Source: Varroa destructor
Taxonomy: Eukaryota; Arthropoda; Arachnida; Mesostigmata; Varroidae
Assembly: GCF_002443255.2 (NCBI RefSeq)
Contig: NW_019211459.1
Span: forward strand, 3,533,669 to 3,597,668
Direction: 5' to 3'
DNA length: 64,000 nucleotides
Below, in pieces: positions 38,443-51,240 of the stretch. Positions within the stretch are counted from its first letter, which is position 1; each line of letters opens with the position of its first letter. The notes beneath the pieces were generated by a model. The model did not search any database. It was not told the origin of the DNA and was given only the letters and a program-made list of their open reading frames with translations. The position numbers and the translations under genes were made by a program.

Positions 38443-41400
38443 AGAAACAGTAATCGGTTTTGGTTATTGAACAATTGGCTGTACCTGAATTTTTTGGTTT
38501 ACCTAAGTCGATGGACCTGAAATAGTTTGAATTCGTTGGTACCTTCTGTGTGCCAATCTATGATATTCTACGAGTCGCAACTGATCATAATATATGTATC
38601 GCTATTTAAGGTCAATGTATGTGATCGAGGATAATAATGAATATTTATTTCGGTCATTGCCACAACTTTTTGATGCTCAAAATCTCTAGATCAATCGACG
38701 ACGTAAACGACCAGTCAAGTCCAACGAGAATAAGACAAATGGCTCATGGAATACAAAGATGAACAGTCGCATTGAGCATACGCACACAGTGTGATTGACG
38801 GTCTTTTTATAAAGCACCGATGATGCGGAGTATCTAAATAATATTTAATATAAAGAACAAACTAGAAACAGAACTTCACTTAGAAGATGTCTAGACACGA
38901 TCTTTTTTTGTTTATCCGACAGTATCTTATTTTGGGCTTAGAGAATAGGGCATTATCCTATCACCACGCCATCGTCTGTTTGTGATAGACAGGGGAGCAA
39001 GATTCTTAATTCTCATTAAAGTCACTTTGTCAATAGGCTCAACCTTAATCGGAATTTTAGCTAATTCAAACTTTGAGCTGATTCCTAGTCCACGTAACAC
39101 TAAACAGGCCCGATGAAACTGATCTTGAGCTGCATATTTAAAGGGCTTGTTTTAATTCTGTATCCGCTGTGAAATCAAACCGTTGTGATCCAGAAAGAGC
39201 CCTTTAGTACCCGAAATATCTTAAAGTAGAAGTAGTTGTAATGAAACACTATAGAAAAATACGAAGTTCTCGTGCTTGCTAACGTTGGAACAAGCGAGTG
39301 TTTTGCACTACCTTAAACATTCCAAAAACACCTTAAGTTGTTTCAGATATATCAAAACAAGCCACAGCTTTAAAAGGTTTACGTTATAAGTTCACTGTAT
39401 TTGCCGAACAATGCTAAAAGTCTATTTGTGACAAATTGCAAGAAGCAGAGACAAAACTCGGTTTCTTGCAATTTGTCTAGAGTGCACACTAAACTGCACA
39501 AATACATAGCTTACTTAAAAATGCTATCCGGACTGCATAAGTATTGTATTGAATCACTAACTTAAATCTACGCTAAGATACTTATCTTAGAAGACGTGGT
39601 AAAATCGAAAACAAATTGCAGACATATACTAACGCATATGTACAACAAAGTATTTAACAGCGTAGGTAGACGTTTGTAATACTCTAGTTTTTTCATTGAC
39701 CCATGGAGCATGCGAGCACGACCCGACTAGCTCTTTCAGAAAGCAGTGACGAGTGCATTGTCGACGGGATCTGATCACGATCTGCTCATTGTCTCCACTA
39801 AACGTATATCGGGCGGGCCAACAATAAGTTTCTAGGTGTTGTACAGGCCGTCATATCACATAGAAAGCACATTTTCGCTATAAATAAAATAAACCAACTT
39901 CTAGGTAGCAAGTTTCCCTTAGGGGCTGGTCTTAGAACAGCTCTATGAACTTTATTGTGTATGTGCATAAACGGCAATGTCTGCCAATCCGCAATACGCT
40001 GTGTGCAAGAACCCAGCTGGATAATAAAAATCAGATCTCTGCAAGTGAGAACTATCGTCAAAACAGAGCTTTATTGGATGTTTACACACTTATATCATGA
40101 TATGATTTTTATGCGTTGTTGCACCGGGCGGAAATTGTTTTATACGAATACCTTTGCTAAAAGTCTACCCTGTAACGTTACGAGGCCGATATCTCTTATA
40201 TATCGGTACTATTACTCAGTTCAATTAAGCGATAGTCTATAAAAATGCAGTATTTTTTGCCAGCCCAAATGATCGCTATACCGCCAACACATAACTACGA
40301 TTACTATATAAATCACATAATTCAACACACGTTGCGTAGCTGAAGAAATTAGTCTCTCTCTGTTTGGACCAGTTTTAACGTCGTTACTGTTGCTCAAACA
40401 TTGACGAGGTGTGGTACGTGATCAGATCGGAGTAGCCCATTTCGGTAACATAAGCGCTTTCGATCTGATATCTTGCGGTACGTCATTAGATCGAAGGTAT
40501 TATAATCTGCCGTAGAATCTAATTCAAATATGAGTTGAAAGACGACAGATTGGCTCCAGCAACACAAAATCTGAGGGTAGCTCTTCGAATAAGCCAGACA
40601 TTAATATATATCATCATCTGAGGTCTTTAGAGTTCGAAATTTAGAGATCCTTGAAAGCTTTAAGAGCGTTCGCATTTCGTATAACTGAAACCTCGATTTC
40701 AATAAAGTAGTACAGAACGATATTTTTGACAAAGAAAATCACTATAATTGTACACTGCTCAATAAGTTGAAGAATAATTTTTGTTTGACCTAAGTATTCT
40801 TCGCTACAAGCCCCCTACTATGACAAGAAACCCATTTATATAAAATGTATGCAGTTAAAGGAAACGGCCACGAAAACCCGTGCAACCAATACCAGGACCT
40901 TCGCGTGGTGCGTCTTACGCTTAATTCGCTAACGAGTATGAACGAATAATTTTCATTTACCTTTATTTTCTTGCGAAGTAAATGAAGTATATTATCATAC
41001 ATCGTTCACTTAAACTGAAGGTGGCTTTTTTTTGCAGCTCAGCTAATTATCTTTGAAAAATATTAAAACTGACCCGAAGCATAATATGGTTGAAATTCGA
41101 CTAAGTAAGCTGTGATTGTTGCACTTGCTTCGTATGGCGTACATAAAAGAGAAAACAAACCTCTGCGTGTTTTCGGCTAGCGCCTGGGTGAAATGAAAGA
41201 CATTTGAATGAATGTCTGAGCGATAGCTTTTCCTGAGCAGTATTCCGTTGCCATAATTGTTGTTTGAGGCAGTCGGACATGCCTGGCGTCTTGCCAGTTT
41301 CCCGCGATCAAATGGCAAGGTCGCGGTTTGAGTACCCCGAAAATCGAAGATGGCTCCTTAAAGCAGTTTCTATCGATAATATGCAAGATAACCTCTTGAT

Positions 41401-43639
41401 ATGCCGAAGGAAAAGCCTATTGCTGGTACTCTTTTCTTTTATAAATGTCGCGGAAAAATGGTGACGCAACGTGAAAGTGGACGTACCTGGTGTTAAATGA
41501 TAGAACGGAATATATATTTCTGATGGAAGTAATTGTCCGACCGACGAATTTATAAATTTCGAGTCCAGTCATATTAGCTACCTTAATAAGCCCTTAATTA
41601 CTTAGGTTACTGCCATCCAGTACCCCCTCGGTGTCTCAGAAATTCACTCACAAGAGCTCTAGATCCGCTTTTCATGAAGCATGTGCAAAGATCTGCTTAT
41701 ATTGATGCTTTTGATGATCTCTAACTATTTAAATAAAATGCCCTATTGTTGGCTCTTCTAAGAACGAACAGGACTTAAGATTCTACAAGGACAAAATTTT
41801 TCACCTGAATATGTGCTACAGGTTATTATTACGTGTAATAGCAGCTTAGCCCTGATACTGTGACCAATTTCATAGTTCTACTAATTGTCCTAATTAAACA
41901 ATCTTTGCAAAGGTTATTTATGTAGTTTTTTTTTTCTTTTATTTAACGAACATGGCACTACAATGAAGCGATATATAAAAAAAAAATATATATATATATA
42001 TAGCATTCTTTTCAGAGATCACTGAAAATAAACATGTTTACTTATTTAATAACGGTGCTCACCGACTTTCATGTTTAATACTCCCATATATACTTTGCGT
42101 TATGATTACACATAGTACTGAGTGAAGTGTAGCTTTTTTTTATTTATTTTATCACAATGACTTCCTGAATGATTTAGTAGAACAAGCAGAGAGCTGTGTC
42201 TAATTGATAAAAGGGTTGATAAAAAAAAGTTCCAATGATTTTTGAAAAACAGTTGATTTATTCTCTAAAAAAATTACCTGGATATACATTTTACTGAAGT
42301 TTGAATATATCTAAAGAGTGATTTTTTCAGCGCTTCCTTCGTTCATTTATATCCTCTTTCCGTGATGAATTGCGTGTACATTAAGCAAGGATTCACAGTT
42401 AACATCTTTATTGTTCAATGCTTCCCCGTCGTGTTCGTGTTTGGCGTATAATTTTTTTTCGTTTATCAAAGCAGGAGTGTTAGGCAAAAACGTTATTTAC
42501 AAATCATCTCAACTAAAATGATTTCCTATAAGACAACGAAAAAAAACAGGAGAAATATCCAACAAACTTGTGGCAAAAATGTCGTAATTTACACTACTAT
42601 GATGGAATTTTTCAAATCTATTAGCTATTCTTTACGGTGATCAGAGCAATGGTCGTACTGCCGCTCATACTGTGGATGGCGTAAACTGATGAAGCTATCC
42701 CCCTTTGCATAGATTAAGATTATGGCTTAATAATTATTTTGCACTATGTTAAAACGATCACAATTAGAAATAGCAACCCAGAACAATTGAGTTGTGAAGA
42801 TGCAAAGCGACTGGCCGGAACAGCAGAAAGCGTAAATAATTGGCCTAAAACAGATTGTGAGAGACCGATGATTTCTAGATAGAATAAACACAGACATATT
42901 GGAAGTAATACACGCTACATGGAGAATGAACGCGCAGAAAATGCATATGAATGGTGTAGAACAAAAGAAGGGAGACGGCCGACTTCCGGGCAGAATAAAA
43001 CACAACAGAGGTAGCAAAAACACGATCGGCGTAGAGTAGAACGTCTGAGACAACAACTTGGGACAGCAGAAGATCAACGCCACGTAGACACCGTAGAATA
43101 AGTCAACATAAAAAAAAACTCGTCAGATGTAAGTATAATGGATGAAATTTATCATTCCTGGTAGATGAAACGATGAATTTTTCTCGTGTGCAAGGAAAAA
43201 TTCAACTGAGTCATACTCAACGATCCGTAGAACTGTATGATTTGTACAGGAGAAATATTTGAGGCAAAGGCTTTTTAAAAAAAAATATCAATTAATATAA
43301 TTGTCTATTTCAAATAACTATTTTGGCGTCACTGGGAAGTGCCGTCCTCCAGAGAAGGCTACGGTGCTTCATTAATTGTACGAAGTACTATTTATGATAG
43401 GACCAAATAGTGCCCGAAATGACAATTATGAATTTCATTAATCCACAGGGCAGCCTTGAAGTGTCCAAAATTTCGTATCGTTTAGAATTGAAAGAACATA
43501 CTTTTATTAGGTACGTAAAAACAGCCAATAAACATTATGCACATCTACTAATGAACCATCGAAATCAGTTTACTTATCCATAGCAAGCCATTATCTATCG
43601 CTTTCAGTAATATCTGGTCGATATAGCCTCAAAGATTAA
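38443..43639. other. Long noncoding AT-rich stretch with a hairpin
   Basis: A GC-richer patch at 41.24-41.40 kb has open frames on both strands without a family. Contains a (TA)n tract at about 41988-42002 and the hairpin at 39430-39477. Confidence 0.4.
39430..39477. repeat. Perfect 15-bp hairpin
   Basis: GACAAATTGCAAGAA (39430-39444) is exactly reverse-complementary to 39463-39477. The 18-base loop contains a further GAG/CTC pairing. Confidence 0.85.
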
Positions 43640-43885
43640 ATAGGAAAATCTTTCTCTACGATCGACCACACAAGGGGTAACACTGACCCCGTAGGCAACG
43701 AAGATGAATTTGTGGATGTTGGCAAACGTATCGTTCTGTCGTTTTCATTCAAAGGCGGATCGAGCTACATTACAGGACTTCGATGGAACGCCCTCATGTA
43801 CATTCGCACATATGAAGCTATTCCTGACAATGGTGTGCAATGCACACTGAGAAAGAGGCCAGGGATTCTAAACAATTTTTGGTGA
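43640..43885 (+). CDS. Unidentified coding-like frame, part 1
   Basis: 81 codons are open from just after a TAA to TGA at 43883-43885. The frame includes NEDEFVDVGKRIVLSFSFKG, then ITGLRWNALMYIRTYEAIPD. Alternating hydrophobic residues suggest beta strands, and the composition is not that of random AT-rich DNA. A second open frame in another phase follows 70 bases later. No family is recognised. It could be an exon of a fast-evolving gene or a relic. Confidence 0.25.
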   Translation: MGKSFSTIDHTRGNTDPVGNEDEFVDVGKRIVLSFSFKGGSSYITGLRWNALMYIRTYEAIPDNGVQCTLRKRPGILNNFW

Positions 43886-43955
43886 TGGCTAAAAGAACCA
43901 AAACGCTGATTGGAGTGTTTTAGATTTAAAAAAATCGCTTTTCATAGAACATCAT

Positions 43956-44318
43956 ATGAAGAAATTCGAAAACGTTCTAGCTTATTTGGCAAGCGAAGAA
44001 GGTAAAAACAGAATGACATACATCTACATTCCGGTGTGGCCTGACAAGGATATAAAACCTTTGCCACAGAACTGCGAGACGCTGGGCCAAGTTGAAATCC
44101 CGGACCTAAACGTAGATCAGGAATTTACATATGGCTCATGGCATATGGGTAATAACACCAAATCACCCTATATAAAAGATGGTCAATGTTCTACAAAAAT
44201 ACGTATCAAAATTATCGAAAGCAGTGGGTCATTCTACATAACGCTGCGCTTCTCTGAACTTTCGGTTTTCGCTTCAACATTGGAATATGCTCATCGTGCC
44301 AGTACGATGAATATATGA
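43956..44318 (+). CDS. Unidentified coding-like frame, part 2
   Basis: ATG at 43956 opens 120 codons, just after an acceptor-like TTTTCATAG. Segments include FENVLAYLASEEGKNRMTYI, YIPVWPDKDIKPLPQNCETL and DQEFTYGSWHMGNNTKSPYI, then beta-rich KIRIKIIESSGSFYITLRF. It has two Cys and one N-x-T sequon (NNT), but no signal peptide. It is one of the longer ATG-initiated frames in the AT-rich half and has a plausible protein composition. The family is unknown. Its relation to the frame at 43640-43885 (different phase) could be splicing or a frameshift. Confidence 0.3.
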   Translation: MKKFENVLAYLASEEGKNRMTYIYIPVWPDKDIKPLPQNCETLGQVEIPDLNVDQEFTYGSWHMGNNTKSPYIKDGQCSTKIRIKIIESSGSFYITLRFSELSVFASTLEYAHRASTMNI

Positions 44319-45425
44319 GGACACCGGAACCAAAACGTTAAATACAGAAAGCCGTATCATGCTGCTGCCCAAGTTTTGACCTTCCTAATACATGAGCTTT
44401 AAATTCAACCGATAGGCCAATAACAAGTGAAATAGAATGAACTAGGATTTAGAAGTCTTAAATTTTCTCGCCTGATACTAATAGAATAATACAGTTTCGC
44501 CTCGCCATATAACACATTTACACTGAAGAGAAATTTATCTTTATTTTTAAATTAAAAAAAAAATTTAACTTCGACCCGCGTCGTTTGAGTCATTGGAAGC
44601 AACATTAAGATCACTTCTCAAAGATGAACATCGGCTGAAATCTATGGAGGTCTATGGACTCTATGGAGTATGTTTCGATAACTCTATTAACAATGAGTTG
44701 GTTTTAACTTTTGTGTATTCATATATTTCGTTATATAGTCGAATGTTGCAACGCTATATCCTTCGGCACTGTTTTGAGTGTTCGGTTCCAAAATACTTAA
44801 TTGGGCATCTTTTTTGTTTCCACAGACTGATTATCTTACATGGGTAGTTTAAGGAAATTACTTGATAGTAGTTGTTTTTGGACGAGCAAGAGTTCTAGAT
44901 ATCCTGGGGGTTTAAGTGTTCTTCTTCTATAGGACGGTTTTATTTAGAGGAATCGGTGCCTATTTTTTCTTATTTGATTTCTGCGAATCCTTACGACAGT
45001 GTCTTCATAGATAATTTTATGAAAAATACTACTATAGAGCATTTTCTGCTAGAAACTGAAGACGTCGGATTCACACGACGAAGAACTCACTTAGCGTTTT
45101 ACGTAGTTCAAGTACTTTTTAGTGGCACGTACCGTTCGTTCTCCAGCACCATTAGATACCTAAACTATCGGCGTTTTAAAAATTGTTCGAACTGACTGCT
45201 TATGAATGGTCTACGTACGGTAGTCTGATACGATTATCCTGAATAATAAACATCACATATATTGTCAGGAAACAGCATATTATTTTTTGTTGTCTTTTTA
45301 TCAGGAAAATTTTTACTCTTTTAGGAGTGACCCCAACCACTATATGAACTTTGGGTGGAGTTTAATACTGCCCATAGCTGAGCAAAGTTTAATTATCCGA
45401 AATCAAAATTCCAAAGAAGCGACCT
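44319..45425. other. Stretch with short unassigned frames
   Basis: Plus-strand frames at 44593-44847 and 44956-45195 (80-84 codons, no ATG) follow the coding-like frames at 43.6-44.3 kb in the same orientation. They could be remnants of the same locus, but nothing identifies them. Confidence 0.25.
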
Positions 45426-45584
45426 TTATCTCGGGTATCTCGTCACAAACACGTCGATAACCGATATTTCAACGCGACCTTTAAATGTCGGTATCGGGTC
45501 TGTGTTGATTACCCAGGAAGTACAGTCTGGCCTATCTCGGAGCGTTGATGTGTAGTTTGGGTCGATTCTGTCTAGACGAGCGAC
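45426..45584 (-). CDS. Candidate terminal exon of an unidentified minus-strand gene
   Basis: After the acceptor CCACTAG (minus strand, preceded by a T run), a frame opens at 45584 and runs 52 codons to TAA at 45428-45426. Segments: VARLDRIDPNYTSTLRDRPD, then CTSWVINTDPIPTF, then GRVEISVIDVFVTRYPR. It has one Cys and an N-x-T sequon (NYT). The frame is phase 0, exactly compatible with the upstream donor at 45713. The family is not recognised. Taken with the preceding exon it gives the most gene-like unknown in the window. Confidence 0.4.
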   Translation of the reverse strand, partial: VARLDRIDPNYTSTLRDRPDCTSWVINTDPIPTFKGRVEISVIDVFVTRYPR

Positions 45585-45713
45585 CTAGTGGCAATTTACG
45601 ATTAGAAGATATCGAAAAAAAACAAAGTTTGTGTAATACAATGACACTATCTTTAACTCATCCTAATGATAGGTGACGTACTTTATGATTATGAAACATA
45701 GAAATGTCGCCAC

Positions 45714-45989
45714 CTGGACGTACTGAGACATTACTCTTTCGAGCCAAATAGCTGATGGCGTAAAATTCGACAAGAGTAGCACGAGGATATCAACATCCAT
45801 CCAAACCGTCGGCGTAACGAGCACTAACGTTGTAGTATCCTCGCAATTCCATTGGGCAGTTTTTAGCGTCGTGCTGTCGGTCCCTGTCTGTCGAATATTC
45901 CGGAACTGATCTTTAGTGTAGATACAATAGCGCTGGCAGAAGTTACCATCTCTTAAGGCCTTTGCATGAGCGGCCAACGCTGCAAAGGC
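45714..45989 (-). CDS. Candidate penultimate exon of the same minus-strand gene
   Basis: Acceptor TTTCTGAATCAG on the minus strand opens a frame at 45989 that runs 92 codons to the donor CAG/GTGGCG. The 129-base intron then leads into the exon at 45584 in the same phase. Segments: AFAALAAHAKALRDGNFCQR, YCIYTKDQFRNIRQTGTDST and VDILVLLLSNFTPSAIWLER. Three Cys and an NFT sequon hint at an extracellular or secreted protein, but no signal peptide or earlier exon was found. The frame is open upstream of the acceptor to about 46069, so the exon may start further right. Function unknown. Confidence 0.35.
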
Positions 45990-47077
45990 CTGATTCAGAA
46001 ATGACTTAATATTGAGATAGGAACATGTACTGTTTACTGCAAGAGCTTTCTTATCACATTGAGAGTACTTTTATTGAGCTTTACCCAATGCTCTCGAACA
46101 AACTGCGATGGGACGTTTGGAGTTTTATATGGAACAATATTCGAGAATTATAAAGTAGTGATACTTTTGCGGCGAGAACTAATGGTTTCTTTTTATTACA
46201 ATCAGACTATATATGATGAAATTTTTTAACTGTTTGAAGAAATTTAAGCCAGGATTATTTCGTTCAAAATATTTATTTATTTTTTTAAATAATTTATATA
46301 GTGGTTTAGAAATATCGGTTATTTCGTAGGTAGAATTGTGTTATGCCCATAAATTATCTTAATTCAGACCTATTTTTAGGTTGACGAGCTCCAATAATCG
46401 CGTATAGTACATCTTGGCTTTTCGAAATGCTTTGAATATAAGAAAGCACAGAGTTGTCTAGCAGTTTGTATAAATTTCGTTTTATTGTCGATGCATGTCT
46501 AGCGCAACTGAGTACTTAGGATACTTAGTGTTTTTCTTTGGTTTGCTTAACAATTACGGCGGGTATTCCGGCCAAAATAGTATCTATTATTTTCTACCAG
46601 TTTGAAACAGACCCAGTAACGCCCCTGGCATTCTTGTATATTTATGTGGACCACGGTGTCCGTTTATCAGCAAGTACCTTTGCGATTTTTTCATGCACTG
46701 ATTAATGCATATATGCTGCACGAAGATCTAATTTTGTATAAGATTGTACTCTTCCAAACTAATCAGAAATTTCTGATACTCTTGACAAATGTTAATTGTC
46801 TAAGTGACTTTGTTATAACCTAAAAATTTGCACCAATTCATTAAAAAATGCATATTAGTCTCTGTAAATTGAATGATCTAGGGTATTATTAACATTACAT
46901 GCACGGAACGATTCTTTGGCACCTAAGTGGAACATTATTAGTATCGAGAGAAGCCCACGCTGCATATTCCGCCACGAAATTTACTGACAATCTTGAGATC
47001 GATGGACTACCGCTTCATCGCCAACAAGTGAAGAAGGATTTACTGATAATCCTTATAAAGAAAGTTATGTCCTTCAA

Positions 47078-47114
<37 letters not shown>

Positions 47115-48582
47115 ACAAATCTTTCATAGTTTATGCAGTTATCACAATTAAGTAAAATGGTTTATATATATAATCTAACCATGTAGGCATGTTCTTCGGT
47201 TGGCTGAGTACTTTTCCGGGTGGTAGAATTTACTGAAATGGGAAAACAGGGTGTAACAGGGCGTTGAGTTTATGCTAGGGATTAAGTGCGACTCAAAGCA
47301 AACATGATAGTAGGCTGATGATTTAAATGGCAGAAGGATTACTGAAATATTCCCTAGGAAAACCGTATACGTAAAGCTGGGTAACTACGATGCATTTGAA
47401 TAGTGAGTAGAATTACTGCGACGGAGAACCGGCATTACTATGGTACGATCTTAGAAGAATGGCAACCCTAAAAGTGTAAGCTCACAATGGAATGGCAAAT
47501 TATTCAACCTTTAGTCTAAGCTAAGCTAAATGTAAGTGATATCAAATCAGTTAAATAAAAAAGGAAACGCGGCCGAGCATTAAGCTCAACGTATATACGC
47601 GTCCCAATTAGCTTGCCATATCTGTTGTTGTTCCTTGGTATAGAAATTCGTAGTACAGAGGATGCCTGACATTGCATCAATTCTATAGGTATGCAATGTT
47701 GTCTCTATATCACAGGCTTACTGTGTATGAATAAGGCGGACGCGCGAAGCAAAATCCACACTCTAATATCCAAGTATTTATAATTATCGTTTCCTCCAGC
47801 TGCAACCAAAAAACGTGAGCTGTCGAATGTCATTTACTCAGCTTTCTCCAGTGAAAATGTACTTCGGGACTTTGTCAAGTTAATGAAATATGAACTTTCA
47901 GCGAGAAGTATCATAATATTCGTAGCATTAAACTCATGGCAAGTTCAAATTCACAAAGAATGTTTATGCTTCTTTTAAACGCAGCAGAAGACCGAATAGC
48001 GACTATTGAAGTTCGTGCGATCATTTAAAGCGCCGTATTACCTAATAACATAAAAAGTTTTGTTTCAAATTTACGATATGCTATTGTACACAAGTATTTA
48101 AGACAGTAACATAATTATAATAAAAAGAGAGCTCTAGATCTAACCTAATGCAGCTTTTAAATATGACATAGCTTGAATACCAAAAGCAGAGCTGGGAGAT
48201 TAGCGGGAGATAATACTTTCATATATATAATGGAGAATGTTTAGCCCAAATTTGTTTAGATCAGTACCTACTTTAAAAAGGTGTAGTACTAGACATTCGC
48301 GCAGACGCTACACAATATGCTTGCGTTTTTCCAGTATTATCAAACAAGACAAAAAATAAGTTTTCAATGCAGCAACACGCCCATTGAGCATGAACTTCGG
48401 CGACTTATCTGATGTGTTATATATATTTGAACACGGTATTCTAATAATCATTTCTATAATTAAGGTCATTGCTATTTTAGATTCCTTCGATCTGGAGGAC
48501 GACAATTGCTTTGCATGCCCTCAGTTAAATCATCGGGACTCGAGCCACCCCATATTTTGCAAGCGTTGTCAATTATCTAAAT
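45990..48582. other. Noncoding AT-rich stretch
   Basis: No recognised gene. Contains a (TA)n array at 47083-47110. Confidence 0.4.
47083..47110. repeat. (TA)n microsatellite
   Basis: About 14 TA units. Confidence 0.9.
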
Positions 48583-49071
48583 ATGAACTGGTGCAGAATT
48601 GCATCTGTACAGAACCTGGAACCCATCGAAACTACGTTTAAAGATCACCTGAATTTTTCGCGCCCTGCTAAAATTCACATCTTTAGCACTAAACGAAGAT
48701 CGCGACTCCTCACACCAAACAACGTTACATTTGCTAGTTATTCATGTTTGTGCGTTGATGAGACCAATTTATTACTTAGTTATCCAAAACAGCGCAGGCA
48801 GGATCTAAAAACAGGTCCAGTTGTTCGATGTGAAAACGGTGTCTGCCGCAAACGCTTCATTCCGGCGTACTTTTTAACTGGGAGCCACAGTCTATTTTTG
48901 TCTCCTCAACTGTGGCCAGCTGACAGGAGAGATCCACGTAGTTTCCAAGAGGTGGTCTCTTTGCTGCTGATGTATAACGTTTGTTCCTATGTGTGTGTGT
49001 GTTTTACTTCACGGGTTCCGTGTGAAGTGGCGGAGTTTTTAATTACTATTTTGCATTTTCTCCCATGGTGA
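48583..49071 (+). CDS. Unidentified 162-codon open frame ending at a splice donor
   Basis: ATG at 48583 opens 162 codons, long for this composition. Segments include RPAKIHIFSTKRRSRLL, a Cys-containing middle (VVRCENGVCRKRF) and a hydrophobic end with a short GT repeat (YVCVCF). At the end of the frame the sequence CCCATG/GTGAGT is a good donor at 49068. It lies 2 kb upstream of the first coding exon of nucleobindin on the same strand. It might therefore overlap an untranslated leader exon of that gene, or be an unrelated or chance frame. No domain is recognised. Confidence 0.25.
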   Translation: MNWCRIASVQNLEPIETTFKDHLNFSRPAKIHIFSTKRRSRLLTPNNVTFASYSCLCVDETNLLLSYPKQRRQDLKTGPVVRCENGVCRKRFIPAYFLTGSHSLFLSPQLWPADRRDPRSFQEVVSLLLMYNVCSYVCVCFTSRVPCEVAEFLITILHFLPW

Positions 49072-51021
49072 GTTGTTCTTATCCAAAGTTTCTATGTTGA
49101 AGTACAAGGGATGCTTGAGTTTAGCGGCATTAAAAGCGTGCACACGACATCAAGTTGACTATCAATGAAAACCGGTCGCTTGAAGATACGAATGCAAGCA
49201 TTGAGTCGCACAGCCAATGGTAGTGGACCATATGTTTGCCAGTTCATCGATGCGGAAGACCTACCGATACTGTAAAATTCCCATATAAGTACTCATATGG
49301 GTTTAAGCTTGTGATCATTTCCGCAATTGCGGCAGTTAGCGATTTGCTTTCATCATGCTCGTGCCTCCTTTAGCCTGCTTAACTTCTGTGTCAATGTATC
49401 TGAAAAACGATTCCGGACGTGTACTATAGGGAGTACTGACACCTTTTCCCGCAGCTAAACTGCTCTGCAGATAACTTATTAGCATTAAAATTAGATTAAA
49501 CAAATAGTAACTTTCATAATACCTTCCTGAAAATTCCTCTATCGAGAACCACTATTTGGCGTAAATTATTAAGTGCCTGAATTGATTAGGCCAATTTTAT
49601 AAGTAATTGCAATGTTGTGTGAAGTCGTTTACGTTGTAGATACGTGTGTAACTTTGTCCAAATAGCCGGAGTGCACAATATGCCAGGCACAGCAAAAAGG
49701 CTGAGTGAGAAATAGTCCTTAAATAATGCAAAGTTCAATAGTTCTTGTTTATGGTATTTGAGATAAAAGATTACGTACTTTTACGAAATTAGATATTTAA
49801 AGAACTGTAATAAGAAAAGCTTTTTGTAGTAGCTAGTAAACGATTTTTTTTCATAATTCACACGATCATCTTTTTCCAATCTAATCGCAGTTCAATCATA
49901 GCATATTGTATCCCCAAAATAACTTTTTCGATAGTTTTTCTACTAACATGATTCGAAAAGAATAAAAGTACCATATTCAAAAACCAAACTCTGTTTAGTG
50001 CAAAAGATGCCAATATACTTTGATACATTACCTACCCTTGGCTCAATTAGCGCCAATTTTTTATCAGCCTTATTTGGCCTTTGACCCTCTTTTATCGGAG
50101 TGCATGGCACATATATACATATATATAGTGCTGTAAATTGTCAGTCCAAATAGGCCTTTTTTACGTAAAAAGATATTTCGTCATACACAAAAAGTGGCTT
50201 ATACATTTATATTATGAGTCCATTTTCCTTTTTCATTCAGTCACATATTAGGTATTTTGTCATGTGGTAGTTCCCACGTGAGTGTCAATTTAAAAATAGG
50301 TCTACGCTTTTCCTTTTTGTATCAGCTTGATAAGTGCGATTTAACTATATGCCTGTAAAATTGCATAGAAGGCAATAACGTCAATCCTGTTTTTTCAAAT
50401 GAGCCTCTCGACAACAGACAAAACCTGATACTTGCTTCAATATGCTTAGTCAATCCCTCCAGTGATTCCTGGTTGCTTTACGTAGACATATTACTTCTTC
50501 TATACACCAGTGTGTGCCCTCTCATTTCTATGTTAACAAATGTTATAGTTCATGCAGAAACCTTCATCAACAATTAAATCATCCTATTCAAAGACTTTGT
50601 TTGGATGCGACGTAATTTTCTACGTTATAAAAAAGACTACGTCGGACACACAGCAGTGATAACGTAATTTCATCAGTTATCAAAAAAACATTTCCGTTTA
50701 CGTCAATTACTAAATATATATACTAGATACATATCGTTTCTGCGCGATTTATATGCTTTTTTGAGAGATCTATTTTCTCAGCGCTCAACCCTTTGTCCTT
50801 TTGTTGACGAGGGGGGGAGGGGGGCATAAGTCACTTTTGTAGCAGCGACGTACTTCTTATTTAGTCATGGGTCGAATGTAGTGCTATTCAGCAATGGAAA
50901 ATTTTTGACCTTCACATAGTATGATGAAATCCAACGTATATTTTATGTGTCAACGACGTTACATTCATTAGTTCAGTAATAAGTATGATATTAATTAAGA
51001 CTCTGCTATCTTAAATTACAG
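49072..51021. other. Noncoding stretch upstream of nucleobindin coding start
   Basis: Contains short palindromes (perfect 12-mer at 49321-49332) and a G run (50810-50823). It ends in the acceptor TTAAATTACAG used by the first coding exon. It probably includes the 5' intron of nucleobindin; a promoter was not identified. Confidence 0.45.
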
Positions 51022-51066
51022 GTGAAAGGGCATCGGAGAACGACAGCTTTATTTGCTCAAATAATC

Positions 51067-51240
51067 ATGGGCTCAGAGAAAAGAGCATCTTATAAGAAGC
51101 GGTTTTTCGGTGGATTTTTAGTTGTATCGGCTATACTAGGCACAATTGTCTGTCCCCCGGTAGATCCAAATAGTAACAAGGTCCCTGCACAAAATACTGG
51201 GACTCCGCATAACGTCAATAATGAGACAGACCCCGCTTTT
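51067..51240 (+). CDS. NUCB1: Nucleobindin coding exon 1
   Basis: Residues 1-58. The acceptor at 51020-51021 precedes 45 untranslated bases and ATG at 51067. Basic N-terminus (KRASYKKR), then a hydrophobic core FFGGFLVVSAILGTIVC, fitting a cleavable signal peptide. Ends phase 0 at GTAAGT. Confidence 0.85.
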
